NCBI GenBank assembly: GCA_914767715.1 | Contig: OU612069.1 | Location: 22,813,387-22,877,386, forward strand | Source of the DNA: Membranipora membranacea | Lineage: Eukaryota; Bryozoa; Gymnolaemata; Cheilostomatida; Membraniporidae | Length of the DNA stretch: 64,000 nt | Direction: 5' to 3' | Shown: piece by piece, positions 31,958 to 43,381 of the stretch | Layout of the letters: the number at the start of each line of letters is the position of its first letter | How positions within the stretch are numbered: position 1 is the first letter of the stretch | Made by a program: the position numbers and the translations under genes | The notes under the pieces: model-generated | What the model saw: only the letters and a program-made list of their open reading frames with translations | Databases searched by the model: none | Told to the model about the DNA's origin: nothing

Positions 31958-34901
31958 TTACTGCCCTTGTTGGCAGCTGTCACTCTCCATAGTATACACA
32001 TTGGGACTTTGGCAGAAGCTCCTCAAAACTATCTCTTTCCTCACAGGAGAGACAACTCTGTAAAAAAATTCACCCAGTCAGGAATTAGATTGATTGATTA
32101 GATTTCAACTTGTGACTAGGACAGGCTTTTAATAATAAGAAGGTAAATGAAAGGAACCATCAGATCTTGCCGGCAAATTTAGTACAAGATACATAAGCTA
32201 TCAAACTAGTCAAGCTCTTGGCTTACGGTGGATTCATGTTGACGATGACGATCTTTAGTATTGGGACATTATTTAATCTACTGGTGAGCCTGAACTGTAA
32301 CTGTAACGGTACTTCAGTAACATCAGCAGTAAATGTGGAGTCAGTTGGCCAGGAAACTTTCAGCGTATCCTGTGAACATGACAACTCTGGTTCGATGTCG
32401 GATATGCCCTTACAATCTGTAAGAATTTTAGAAAATATCATATGAACATTTTTTGATGTAATGCAGATTAAGATCTCAATCATACGCCAGTCTATCCTCA
32501 GTGAATAGTCACTCATGTTATTGGGATTATGAGTAAGAAGAATTCCAAGAATTGTGAAAAGTATCACGCAAATTCAATCAGGGAGTGTGGGATAAAACTT
32601 GTTATTAAAAATATTCTGCTAACTTGGAGTTAGCTCTCCTCTGACAAACAGCGGGCAACTCCGAACAGTTCTATCTCAAAAATAAAGAGTTTTTGCCAAA
32701 ATTCAACTGTCTCTGCAAAAGCTGTAACAAATACCTTTTTGACAGATACTGTTGATTTGATCATAGTGTTGCTTTATCATAAACATGAGTGTGGTTCTTG
32801 CGATAGGATGAGAAATCTTGCTGCAATCTACATCATAGTACGCCCTGAACTCCAGCCTGCGTATCACTTTATAATCTGAATTTATAAAAAGATCATTAAA
32901 GCGTCTTTTTGATCAGAAGTCCCAAATGCCTTCAGCAGTATAACTAGTAAACACCAGGTTTTGTCGCAAGATTCTTCATTGACATGTGAACACCATTTGG
33001 GTCCAGATTTGACTTTTACACCATTATGTATTGTATATCAAAGCACACTCACCATAAACCCTGACAGTTGTTGAGCAGTTTTCGTTCCGTCTCATAATGT
33101 CATACATATAAGTACCGCGAGGTAGACGGACACTGTGAGTCTCACCGCTGTCTGATATCGTCAGTTTGATAGAGGCAAGTCCAGTGACAGGGGAGGTAAC
33201 TGCTCTTATCTCATTATCACACTCAACTGTTTTTGTAGTGGTACTCCTGGTCGTTGGTGCTGTTTGAATTGTGGCTGGTAGACCGCCTGACAAAACAATG
33301 CTGTTGCCTGTAATATATATCATTAGCCTCAACTGCACGAGAATATACTGTAGAAATTAGAGCTGGCAACCAATTTCTCTTTGTGCATGTCATGAACAGG
33401 ATATGATATTAAAAAGTCTCCACAAGATAAGAGGAAACGTAAATAGTGCGCAATAATACGCGAGTAATACCTACCTCTGATTTTGCCAATCCTGCCCCAT
33501 TCACCGATGAGGAGCTCCGACCCGTTGGCCAATAGAGAGTATGGATAGTAGAATCCACAACTATTTGCGGATACTCCAACTACTGCACTTTCTTTGTGAC
33601 AGATTGAACTGGTCATCTCTTTCTCTAGTTCAAGCTGCCTAACCCTACGCCCCTTGTATTCTGCAACAAGAATCGTCTTCCCTTCATTGACTAACAGAAT
33701 ACCAACTGGGTGGTTGAATGTGGCTTCATGAAAGACTCCATCTCTGAAAACATTAGAACTCCCTCCTGCGACATAAGTCAGTTGCTTTGAGCGATAGTTG
33801 ATACTGTAAATCATGTTCGCGACAGTCATATAAAGGTCACCGGATATGCTATGCTGGGTCATCACATTCGGCCAAAATTTCCCGTGTAACATCACTTTGT
33901 TCCCATAAAATACACCACCAGCCCTTCTTGCCGTATCAAATTCACGAATTCCAAAACTTCTCTCATCAGAGATAAGGAGAATCCCAGGCCTCTGGTTGTC
34001 TCTGATCACACTATTGGGCGCTCCGTACTTCCCCTCATGTAAATCACCCGCTTCAGTACAAACTCCCGTATATGTCTGAGTTCTTCTTCCATTCAATGTG
34101 ACCGAGCGCAGGCAACTATTCTGTCGATCCACGACCAAAATTTGATTTTCGTCCAACTGCACAAAAGATGTTATGAACCAAAACCTAGCCTCATCTCCAA
34201 AGCCTTCTATATAACCAGATTGATATGCATCACCAACAATGTCAAGGTTGATTCTACTGTTTGCGTTAGAAGTCTTGATCGAGTGTCCGTCGACATAAAT
34301 AAGGATGTTAGGGTCGGCACTATGTAACTGCATGAAGCGTACAGAACTCTCTGCTTTAAGGTTATTTTCGATGTTATAGGGAGTTTTACCTCCTGTTGCA
34401 AACCTATCAAAGAGATTACATGCTATTTGTTAGATCAAGTTTGATCCATTTGCCTATGCTTTAGAGTTGCCCCCCTCTACTGGTGGATCGGGGGCAACTC
34501 GGAATGCAGGTAAATGGACCAAACTTGGTCTAGCTATTTGTATATTTGTTCAACAGTTGCAGTTGAAATATACAACCTGTTGCAGTTACAGATGAATGAA
34601 AGCAAATACTAACTGTGAAAGCTTATCAACTCCAAAAACTTATGTTATGCGATTAGAATTGATCAACACGAACGCAAGGTTTCTACCTGCTGGAAGCAAC
34701 TAAGCCAAGAAATATGTAAATTCATTCATATCCAAAAAGCTCTTATGCACAGTATGATTTTGTAATTTTTTGACAGCCAAGTCCTCACTATACAGCAAGA
34801 ATCAGACTTGGCCTGAAGCAAAGGATGCCTCACCTGAATTGCTCTGAAGCTACATCAGCCCGCTCGCCAGGAAAGCCGAAACAAGCCAACAACAGTACAA
34901 A
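31958..34901 (-). CDS. Secreted NHL-repeat protein A
   Basis: Exons (minus): 34901-34834, 34403-33475, 33307-33053, 32875-32735, 32416-32227, 32057-31958. Phases match at every junction, giving 560 residues plus stop from the second coding exon. The short start exon, expected upstream in phase 0, is uncertain. FVLLLACFGFPGERADVASE is the hydrophobic core of a signal peptide. The 929-bp exon carries NHL/beta-propeller repeats: FVQLDENQILVVDRQNSCLR, SVIRDNQRPGILLI, MTQHSISGDLYM, FNHPVGILLVNEGKTILV, and a closing GSELLIGEWGRIGKIRG. Later exons encode three small modules shared with gene B: GETHSVRLPRGTYMYDI with NCSTTVRVYG; DYKVIRRLEFRAYYDVDC; DCKGISDIEPELSC with VIVNMNPP; and a final VVSPVRKEIVLRSFC. 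The end resembles the start of an ephrin-receptor-like Cys repeat that stops early. Probably extracellular; the ligand is unknown. Confidence 0.8.
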
Positions 34902-35927
34902 CTACAAGATGGATTGAAAGAAGTTGGTCATTGCGGATAGAGTTTCACGCCTAAAGTTCCAGGGTGTTTGTTCCTACAAGTCCGGCAGTATCAATATTGA
35001 GTAAATATGGTCAGCAACCAAGAAATAAAGTTCATTGTTACCTTTGATTGACACACTCAGCATTTGTGTAGGAGGAAAATTCTGCCTTCACACTCGTGCC
35101 TGAATTAGTGAACTTCATGGCTGGCTTACATAACCTCAACCTCATAGCTTTGGTGCTAGCTAGCGATAAGCCTTCGTCCCTGAACATACATACATAAACA
35201 CACTAATAGTTATTCCTCTCTGTTCAATGACTATTACCAGAAACTAACAGATATAAGTATTTACTATACCTTAATGTAGGACGCCATGGTACAAAGTCAC
35301 TGCGACTACTAAGTTGTCTACTGTAGCACCAATACAAGGTCACCAATACAAGGTCACAATGTTAAAGTGATAACACTACAGACAGTCAACGCGCTGATAA
35401 AAAATCATGTAAGACCTCTACATGAAATGATGATAATATCGTTACATGTATCAACGTACACATTGATATCTTATAATTGACCTTGTAGATTTTGCGGTTT
35501 TTTCATTATGAAGATTGGCGTTAAACAATGTGAATGGCGCATCGAATAGGTATAGGCCCAATTTGTGTTACCAAAAAAACGTGTAAAACTTAAAATCTGA
35601 CAGAGTCGATTTGTTTTTAAACGAGATTACCACTTGTCCCACAGAGTAGAAATATAATATACAATATCTTGTTATTGGGTAAAACTATTACAGAGATAAA
35701 GATTATAAATTCCTAGCTGTCAAAGATAAGAGTCAGCACCTCTATCGTGGTTGACCTCTTACAGCTTCAAACTGTAAAATAATAAGGGAGGGGAGAAAGA
35801 GGGGAGAAATATTTTAATAGCAGGGAACAATCCCAAAACCATTTTCAGAGTGTCAATTTATAGCTACAGTTGAAAAGCAGTTGTGTATATTATTCCTCGT
35901 TGAGTCTTTGTCAGCCACGAGGTTCTG

Positions 35928-38900
35928 TTATTCACAGCTGTCAGTCTCTTTGATATAAAAGTGACCATTGATACAGGTGCTCCTCAAGCCTGTCTCTGTC
36001 TTCACTGGGACTACAACTCTATAATACCAAATAAGCTATTGGTATAAAATTCAAATAGGCCTATTTCAAAGTAGTAGATAACATAAATTCCCAACAATTC
36101 ACAACATTGTGAAAAATGCAGTGGGGTTTGTTTCCAATGTAAATGAGATAGCAGGAACCAGGTCTATATATAATACTTTGTTATTGCTGATCAAAGTCAA
36201 AGACAAATAACACGTCTATGTCATGGAGGGTTCTTACTGCAAAATACTTCCTATGGATTCGTTTTGTTGGATAACCTGCAGTCTTCTCCTAATTAATATA
36301 ACTTAGGACAGGCTATTTCGGGGAATAACCTGTGATACGATCGAGAAAAGCTTTACTTACAGTCCTATTGTAGCGATGGTCGCTACCATGGACCCATACT
36401 GATTTGACTCGCGCTGATGATAAATTATGGCCGAATGATATTCACAATTCCTTATGATGGATTTTTCACCATGGAATGTTTGATTTGTACTAAGAATAAC
36501 TTACGGTGGGATCATATTGACGACAACAATCTGAAGGGCAGGTACTGAGGCTATCCTGTCTTGTAGTCTCTTATTTATATCAGTAGGTACTTCAGTGATA
36601 TCAGCAGTAAACTTTCTACTAGTTGGCCATGATACAGTCAGTGTAGCCTGAGAACATGTCAGCTCTGGCTCTGAGCTGGAGAGGCCTTTACAATCTGCAA
36701 ATAACAAGTGATTAGGGCAGATAAGGTAGGCTGAGGCATCAATATTACAGTGCGGGTGTGAGGAAACAAGAATATCATGATCTTAGGCCACTAAAGTATT
36801 TAGGGATGTCTTTAGCACCAGAAACATTTCTGAATGAGATCCTTACCTTAGGCGTATATGGAAAATAATTAAACAAAGAAACGTTCCAATATCAAATTAA
36901 GTTGATCCAGTGATATTTGTTGATTATTATTCAACAAAATGTCATTGAGGGCATTGTCGTTTATGTGTTGGCCCAGTTTCCAGAGTGATATTTAAATAGA
37001 CATGACCTCTACTAGCTCGAGTGGTAAATTTAATGTTTTTGAGTGATAGGAAAATCCACTTTAAAACAACTTGACGTCAGATTTGATTTTTGGTATTGTT
37101 TTTATCCGAGGCCCAATCACAGACCTTCTTCTAAGACTCTAAGATCTTACCAGCCTGACAGATGGTGTCTATTTGTGTAAAATGGAATCGGAGCAGGCTC
37201 ATCAGTGTACTCCTTGTGACAGGATGTGATAGCTGATCACAATTAACATTATAAATCGCTCTGAACTCCAGTCTACGAACTACCCTGTAATCTGTAACAC
37301 AGATGTAAAAGTCATAACTCCTATTAATTTCTTATCTTTAAATGATTGGTCCATTTTCTGCAATCCTTCATTATTGAAATTTAATCTTGAGTTTTTAGCA
37401 TTCATTGGGTTAGGTCTACTGAATAGGAGGTAGCTCAGTTGGTTAGAGCGCCTGCCCTTTGATGCAGAATTGTTGGGAGTCTCGGGTTCCTATCCCTCGG
37501 CTACTGTGCTCAATTGACGCCCCTGGTGTGCTCCGACCTGCCTGCAAACTAAGAGCAGCTTGGCGCAAAATATGGCGGCCGTGCCCTTAAAGCACCTTTA
37601 TTTCAGTCTTGGGACAGAGACAGACTTTAACCTTTTTAACCTTTTCTATACAATAGAAAAAAAAATTTTCCTGTCTTATATTGATATAAAACAGCGCTTT
37701 ATGTAATATCGAATATCAATTCGAGGGTCCGGTTTGTATTAAAAGTTCTTGTCAGAAATCCCCCCTCCATTCTGCGGCAGCAGTATTTTACACTTACCGA
37801 ACACCCTCACATTTGTGGAGCAGTTCTGCCCTTGATATAAGATATCATAGTTGTAAGTCCCGATCGGCAGACTTAATCTGTGGGTCTCTCCGGCAGATGT
37901 TTTCAGCTCAACAGAAGCCCGATTAGTAGCTGGAAGGGTCTTAGCTCTGATCTCTCCCTGACATTTTTTACGCTGATTTTGGACTGTGGAAGAAAAGCAA
38001 CGGACAACATTCATAATCTCTTGTATCTAGTTTAAAAAGAAAGATAAATGATCATTTTGTCGATGTCTCGTAGGGAACTTCCACACTGATTGCGTGCTAT
38101 CCCATTTAGCTCGAAAGAGAGTGAATAAAATCACTTAGCTTCAGTACCAACAGAAGGTATTTGGTGTTACGACCCGAGGCGCATGTATGGCACTCACACT
38201 AAATTGACTCTAACGATCAGAGATAGACATGTCAATAGTGTAATATCGATGTCAGTGCGGGGAACTTTTGTTTGTTTTGTTTGTCAAATAGTCTCAAAGA
38301 CTCAACAGAAAATGACATAAAGAAACATGACATGTTGATGTTGTCAAAGAGGATAAATCTGGTGCGATTTGAGTTGTGTTATATGCAGTATTGTATCTTT
38401 TCATTGGACCAGTACATGGTTCAGGTTCCTTACTTTGTTTTCAGGATAACTCTGATTGCTCATCTCAAAAAACAATCTCACTGATGGCCTCACCTGCTGC
38501 CAGAACTGACACATGAAGTGTACAGTTATCTCCTCCTCTTTGTCTCCTGTAGATATAGTAACCTTCCTCAAGCCAGATGGTCGTTCCTTCACCTAATGAA
38601 ACACTGATACCTTTCTGACCAGGTCCTAGATGTTTTGTGATATTCTTACTGGTGCATTCTGGGGTTGAAACAGTTGTTGTAGGGGTAGGTGTTGTTGTAG
38701 TAGTTGTGGTAGGTGTAGTACTTGTAGTTGTTGGTGTTGTAGTTGTTGTAGGAGTGGTAGTTGTAGTTGTTGGTGTTGTAGTTATTGGTGCTGTAGTTGT
38801 GGTGGTTGGTGTTGTAGTTGTGGTGGTCGGTGCTGTAGTTGTTGGTGTTGTAGTGGTTGGTGTTGAAGTTGAAGGTATTCGGACCAAATCACCTACAAGT

Positions 38901-41015
38901 AGCGAAAACATGGAGTCAAAGACAAAGCCGACCAAAACGAATTAAGACCAAGAGACTTAGAGACATCAGATGTGTGACTGTTTCAAGAAACCAGAATACA
39001 AGTCAGTGATAAAATTGACATATCAACAATTCTTCAACTCTAACCAGCGATAAAACGTCCAGTGTAAACTGGTGAAGTAGTGCATCCGTTAAGAATACAG
39101 TGATGCGAGTAGAGTTTCACTTACCTTTAATTTTGGTTATCCTTCCAAAGTCACCAATCAGGAAGTCAGACCCATTGACAAGTATACAGTAAGGGTTGTC
39201 GAACCCACATCTATCACCTAGGCCTCTACCGTTGTCTTTACCACTGCATATTGACCTTGTTGTTGAAATTGCTAGGTCTAGAACTCTCAGTTTCCCATTC
39301 GGTTCATCTGATAGAGCAATCTTGCGGCCCTCATCAATCAGCAGTATTCCGGATGGAAGGTTAAACAAGGCAGAAGACAAGGGTCCGTCCATGTCTCCTC
39401 TTACTGATGAGCCGGCTATGTGAGTTATCTTAGGGAAAAGATAGGTAAGGCGAAGGATCGCGTTAGAGCTAGTTGTCATATAGAGGTCTCCTGTTTTACT
39501 GTGTTGAGTGAGAACTTTTGGCTTGAAGTGAGGGTTTCCCGTATCTCTATGGAACAGACCACCGTACTTGATATGTAGGTCATACTCTCGGATAGCAGAG
39601 TTACCGTCATCTGATGTCAACAGTATTGCGGGGTCCTGATTGTCTCTGATAACACTGTAGGGGTATCGATACAATTCTTTATCTTTTCCGATTTTATAGC
39701 CTAAGTTTCCACATGTCCCTGAGAGCACCTCAGTTATACCCGTGACTGTGTCGATTCGTCTTAGGCACTGGTTCATTCTGTCAACGGCTACAATGTAGCG
39801 ACTGTCGAGTTGTACAAAGGAAGTGATGTAATTGAACCTGGCAGTCGAGCCTTTGCCTTCCTGGTATCCTTTATTCGTCACTGAGCCAGCGATCAGGCGG
39901 GTGGTTTTGCCATCAGTTTCTTTGACAGCATGTCCATCCACAAATATTATAGAGCCTGGATTGTTCATGCCGATCTCCATATAACGAACAGACTCTACCG
40001 CTGTGATGACCTGTGTGAGGTATTCCCCTGACTTTGAAAATCTAGAACGGAACAACAGAACGTTGGTATGAGACCTACACTTGAGTGCAATTCACTGAGC
40101 ACATACACGTGCTCAAAATGATTATTGCCGTAAAACAGGTAATATCTTGGAGTGACAAGGAGATCCAGCTTGTGATCTAGATCTTTTGTTTTTATGGCCT
40201 CCTTGTGGCCACGGCTGAGCAAGGAGATTTTGATTCTTAAGAAATTTAACTCAGGTAAGAGGTAAGAGGCAAGAACATTTAAATAATTTACATCATCAAA
40301 TACAGCTGATAAATTATTTCCCTCTACAATGAATAGTTCTGGACAATTAAAATCTTCAAACTTACCTAAAGTTCTCAGAGACTTTGTTACATCTTGTGAC
40401 GGAAAAGCAAAGGCACAAAGCCACAAGGCTGACCTATCAAATAGAAAATAAAACTTTATGAACTTTCTTCAAATGGTATCAGCTAGCTGCCTTGCGGTAA
40501 TACTGATGTATTATACTTTTTAAGCATTCTTCAGTTTAATGCAATCATATTGCAATGTGTAAAAATGCGAAAACTTTACGGAGCAAAATGTACTAATTAT
40601 TTAAGACTATTTAAGGTATGGGAACTAACTACAACTACTAGTAACTCAAAAAATTCAGTCGAAATTTCTTCCATTGATCTAACAAGCACCGTTTATGCTG
40701 TCCCATTAAACTGAAGCTCAGAATCATCTCGCTCTCAGCTAGTTACAAAACATCAATTAAGCCATATACCTAGCACAGTAAAGTACTCCCTGGAGAAGAA
40801 GTACTTTGAGCACACAGGATTGAAGAAGTAAAATTTATGATTAGCTCATAATTACTCAAGTTCTTTGCATTGCAAACTCTCACCTCAACGAGCTAAAATT
40901 TGGTTCTAGCTACTATTAAGTTATCCTCAAACTAGCTGAACTAAGCTGTAGCTAATATTTACTCATTTGAGGTACTGAAAATCAAACTTACCTTGAGAAA
41001 GGTTGAGAGGCCCAT
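35928..41015 (-). CDS. Secreted NHL-repeat protein B with Thr-rich linker, 671 aa
   Basis: Exons (minus): 41015-40992, 40433-40366, 40041-39125, 38892-38494, 37983-37798, 37291-37151, 36694-36505, 36018-35928. All junctions are phase-consistent and sum to 672 codons including stop. The signal peptide is MGLSTFLK plus VSLVALCLCFSV. The propeller has FVQLDSRYIVAVDRMNQCLR, SVIRDNQDPAILL, LTQHSKTGDLYM, FNLPSGILLIDEGRKIAL and GSDFLIGDFGRITKIKG. The next exon is unique to B: about 75 residues of Thr/Pro repeats (mucin-like, likely O-glycosylated), then a CTSKNITKHLGPGQKG module. The remaining modules match gene A: CQGEIRAKTLPATNRASVEL, DYRVVRRLEFRAIYNVNC, DCKGLSSSEPELTC with VVVNMIPP, and a last exon with INGHFYIKETDSCE. 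It lies head-to-tail with A. An NHL propeller on a mucin-like stalk suggests an extracellular binding protein (inference). Confidence 0.85.
35930..36504. other. Last intron of gene B, antisense AT-rich sequence
   Basis: The last intron is 36019-36504. It contains nothing I recognise. The 786 bp from 35145 to 35927, between gene B's stop and gene A's signal-peptide exon, presumably holds B's 3' UTR and A's promoter and start exon. Confidence 0.4.
37426..37650 (+). mobile_element. tRNA-SINE, full-length copy
   Basis: It begins GGAGGTAGCTCAGTTGGTTA then GAGCGCCTG, has a B-box-like GGGTTCCTATCCC, the core CTCAATTGACGCCCCTGGTG, CAAACTAAGAGCAGCTTGGC and GTGCCCTTAAAG, and ends in ACTTTAACCTTTTTAACC-type tail repeats. 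It sits antisense in the intron of gene B between the 37983 and 37291 exons. Confidence 0.9.
38081..38260. mobile_element. CACACTGA-ended MITE, copy 3, with target duplication
   Basis: It starts CCACACTGA and ends TCAGTGCGG. GGAACTT stands directly outside both ends (about 38074-38080 and 38261-38267), marking a target-site duplication. The inner AACGATCAGAGATAGACATG is shared with the other copies. It lies in an intron of gene B. Confidence 0.8.
38660..38885. repeat. Coding minisatellite for the Thr-rich linker of gene B
   Basis: GTTGTAGTTGTTGGTGTT-like units repeat across about 225 bp. On the minus strand they encode PTTTTTTP-type repeats within the 38892-38494 exon. The array keeps the gene B frame throughout, which argues that it is translated. 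Unequal exchange here would change linker length without breaking the gene. Confidence 0.85.
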
Positions 41016-41094
41016 CACTATTCTGCTGCACGGTCAGCAAGTAACTGTTTACAGTTGACTGAGACACACTTAGCCAAGTCTTGGACTAATGCAT

Positions 41095-41275
41095 TATACT
41101 GGTCACGTAATAAACTATTGCATGTATGTCTCTGATTGACTGAACATTTTAGTTTCATTTAGTTTGAGTCTCCTCTGAAGGGAAGAGATAATATGTTAAC
41201 ATTAGGGGCGGACACTTGAATTGAACAATCAAATATATTCACGCTAACAGTGTAATCTCAATGTCTGTGTGGTGA
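41095..41275. mobile_element. CACACTGA-type MITE, copy 4 (diverged)
   Basis: The left end, TACTGGTCACGTAATAAACT then ATTGCATGTATGTCTCTGAT, and the right end, AACAGTGTAATCTCAATGTC then TGTGTGG, match the inverted ends of copies 1 to 3. The middle is different. It starts about 80 bp upstream of gene B's start codon, so it is placed in the likely promoter or 5' UTR. Confidence 0.65.
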
Positions 41276-42020
41276 TCCTGGTTCCTTAAAATTTCACAGC
41301 GCACAGTGAACACAATTATATAGATAAGATGGTATTTATATTTACCGGGCTTTGACCATCTGAAGAATTAGTGATAAGAAGTTTATCATCTGACTTTGCG
41401 TCACAAATAGATTGCAGACTATCCTATTGCAACATGAATCCTATTCTGTGACATCAACATATTGAGTAATTATCTCATTGCTCTCGGATAAGAACTGCAC
41501 AAAGTAAACAAACTTTCAGAACCAAGTGTAAGGCTGAACAGAATATGCTTACCAACAATAAATAAATAAAATCATCAGATTAGCTGTTAGGCAAGGCCTA
41601 GTAGTCAGCATTGTATGCTGCGGACACACTGACTGTCAGTTTTATGTCTTATATGTCTGTATAAGTATTTCCAAATTAGGCCTACTGTCAAGTTAATAAA
41701 TAAATACATCCTTTGAGCATAATAGAATTGAGAGTTGTCTACATATGTACAAAGAGGGAATAACTTCACATCAAAAATCAATCACACTTTCTGCATGATT
41801 GTTACACTCAGCTCAACAAGCATGGATTTTTATAAATTGACAGAGATGTTTGCGAAGTTTTCAAAATGCTACCCCTCCGGCGCCATCCTCAGCACAGCTC
41901 TGCGGGCAACATCGCAGCCCTTTGGCCACTTTTTATCCGGAGAGTAGAGTACCCACAAAGAAAGAAGCTCACTTAGACGCTGAGTTCCAGCACAAAGCTG
42001 GTTTATTCTCTTGTTTGTAG
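41276..42020. other. Spacer before the DEG/ENaC exon
   Basis: An open stretch at about 41735-41947 (contains LTEMFAKFSKCYPSG) is not recognised and has no usable splice signal into the following exon. Otherwise AT-rich. Confidence 0.35.
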
Positions 42021-42192
42021 ATAATAAGAGAACCCCCTCCTGCTGACGAGAATAGATCTAACTGTGTTGTTACTGACACAGTACCAAACTCACTGTACTA
42101 CTATGAGAGTTACTCCTATTCTGGCTGTATGGTGGAATGTAAGACTGAATACATTATCAATAAATGTGGCTGCACTGATCCCTTCCATCCAG
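42021..42192 (+). other. Single exon of a DEG/ENaC (ASC) sodium channel
   Basis: TTTGTAG acceptor and CAG|GTGAGT donor flank an open frame, IIREPPPADENRSNCVVTD, then YYYESYSYSGCMVECKTEYI and INKCGCTDPFHPG. The spacing Y.S...C..EC....I...CGC matches the extracellular cysteine-rich domain of acid-sensing/degenerin-type channels, where the segment precedes the second membrane helix. The exon starts in phase 0 or with an unknown partner and ends in phase 1. No partner exons were found within about 1 kb on either side. Either the rest of the gene lies within very long introns overlapping the antisense neighbours, or this is an exon fragment left by duplication. Confidence 0.72.
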
Positions 42193-43381
42193 GTGAGTAC
42201 TGACTAAGATTGCAGCGTCAGTAGGAATTCACTAGCAGGCATTGCAGTGACTGTTGAAAGTTATTTTCTGTTTAGCCTATCTTGACAAATTTGGAGGGGG
42301 GGGGGGAATACTCGCCAACTCTTGCTTTCGAGCCGTCAAGAAAATGGTTATTCCTTCAAAACTCTTTTTACCTTGGCTTCTTTGCTTGGAGCTAAGTTTC
42401 GATTGTTGTTACCAAGAAAAAGGAAAGACGCAGAACTTATTATCAATCCAGGTTCTTTGAATTGCAGTTTTTTTTCTTAACAGCCAATAAAAAAGCAGTA
42501 ATTGTCTAGCTTTGTCCCCACTCTCACAACCAAAGTATTGGAAACAGCGCCTTGGCAATATGCGAGTTTTCTGAGTACGCCATACTAGCTGTGTGTAGGT
42601 GTTATGGCTGTAAAGACAAGGATGGCAGAGGGAACAATAGTCGAGTCTCCTCAGTGATTAAAGTGGCGCCCCGCTGATGAGACAAGAGACACGGGATAAT
42701 TAGCCTCAGATATCACCAGCCATCAAACTATTTTATCATCAAATCACATAATTAATATACTCAGAGCAAATAGAAGTTATGTAACCATTCTCTTAGGCCT
42801 CATCTGGATAGTATGTCAAAGTCTACATGCATGACTTATTTTTTATAATACTGAAGTATCAGTAATTTCACTACAATTATATAAGTGACCTGGCAGGATT
42901 TACATCAGAAGTTTACTCTGGTAAAAGGATCAGCAGTCTGAACAATACATTATGTAGGCAAATCTCGGATATTTCTGTTTTATTCAGAAGCAATACAACC
43001 TGGCTCAAAACTTTCACAAGCTGTAGAGCCAAAGTTTGAAGCTGTACAATGACTACAATTACAGGTTCAGAAAGTGACAAAAAAACAAATAACAGTTTTA
43101 AACAAATAAATTGCTAAATCAACAAGTTCACATTAGACTCCGCATTGCACATACATTCAGAAATTCTAAGCTTTGCAGCTTCTCAATAATTTACTGCAGC
43201 ATGAATCACTTTTTGATATCAAACCAAATGCCTATTTATTCTCATCTCCATCGAAACCTTGGATGATGCTGATAATACATTGGTGTAGTTCTGTATGATC
43301 TTTTCTACTGACTACGATTTCCTTTGAGTCGTAAATAGAAATTTGAAAAAAAGAAAGTTAAGAGTTTATTGATGTGACTTC
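42193..43381. other. Spacer between DEG/ENaC exon and myosin light chain
   Basis: No gene seen. A run of 11 G lies at about 42296-42306. TTTATT at 43364-43369 (AATAAA on the minus strand) is a close candidate poly(A) signal for the myosin light chain, only about 13 bp past its stop. Confidence 0.45.

Noticed and set aside
38637-38945. Val/Gly-repeat ORF on the plus strand
   Set aside because: It is the antisense shadow of the Thr-rich exon of gene B.
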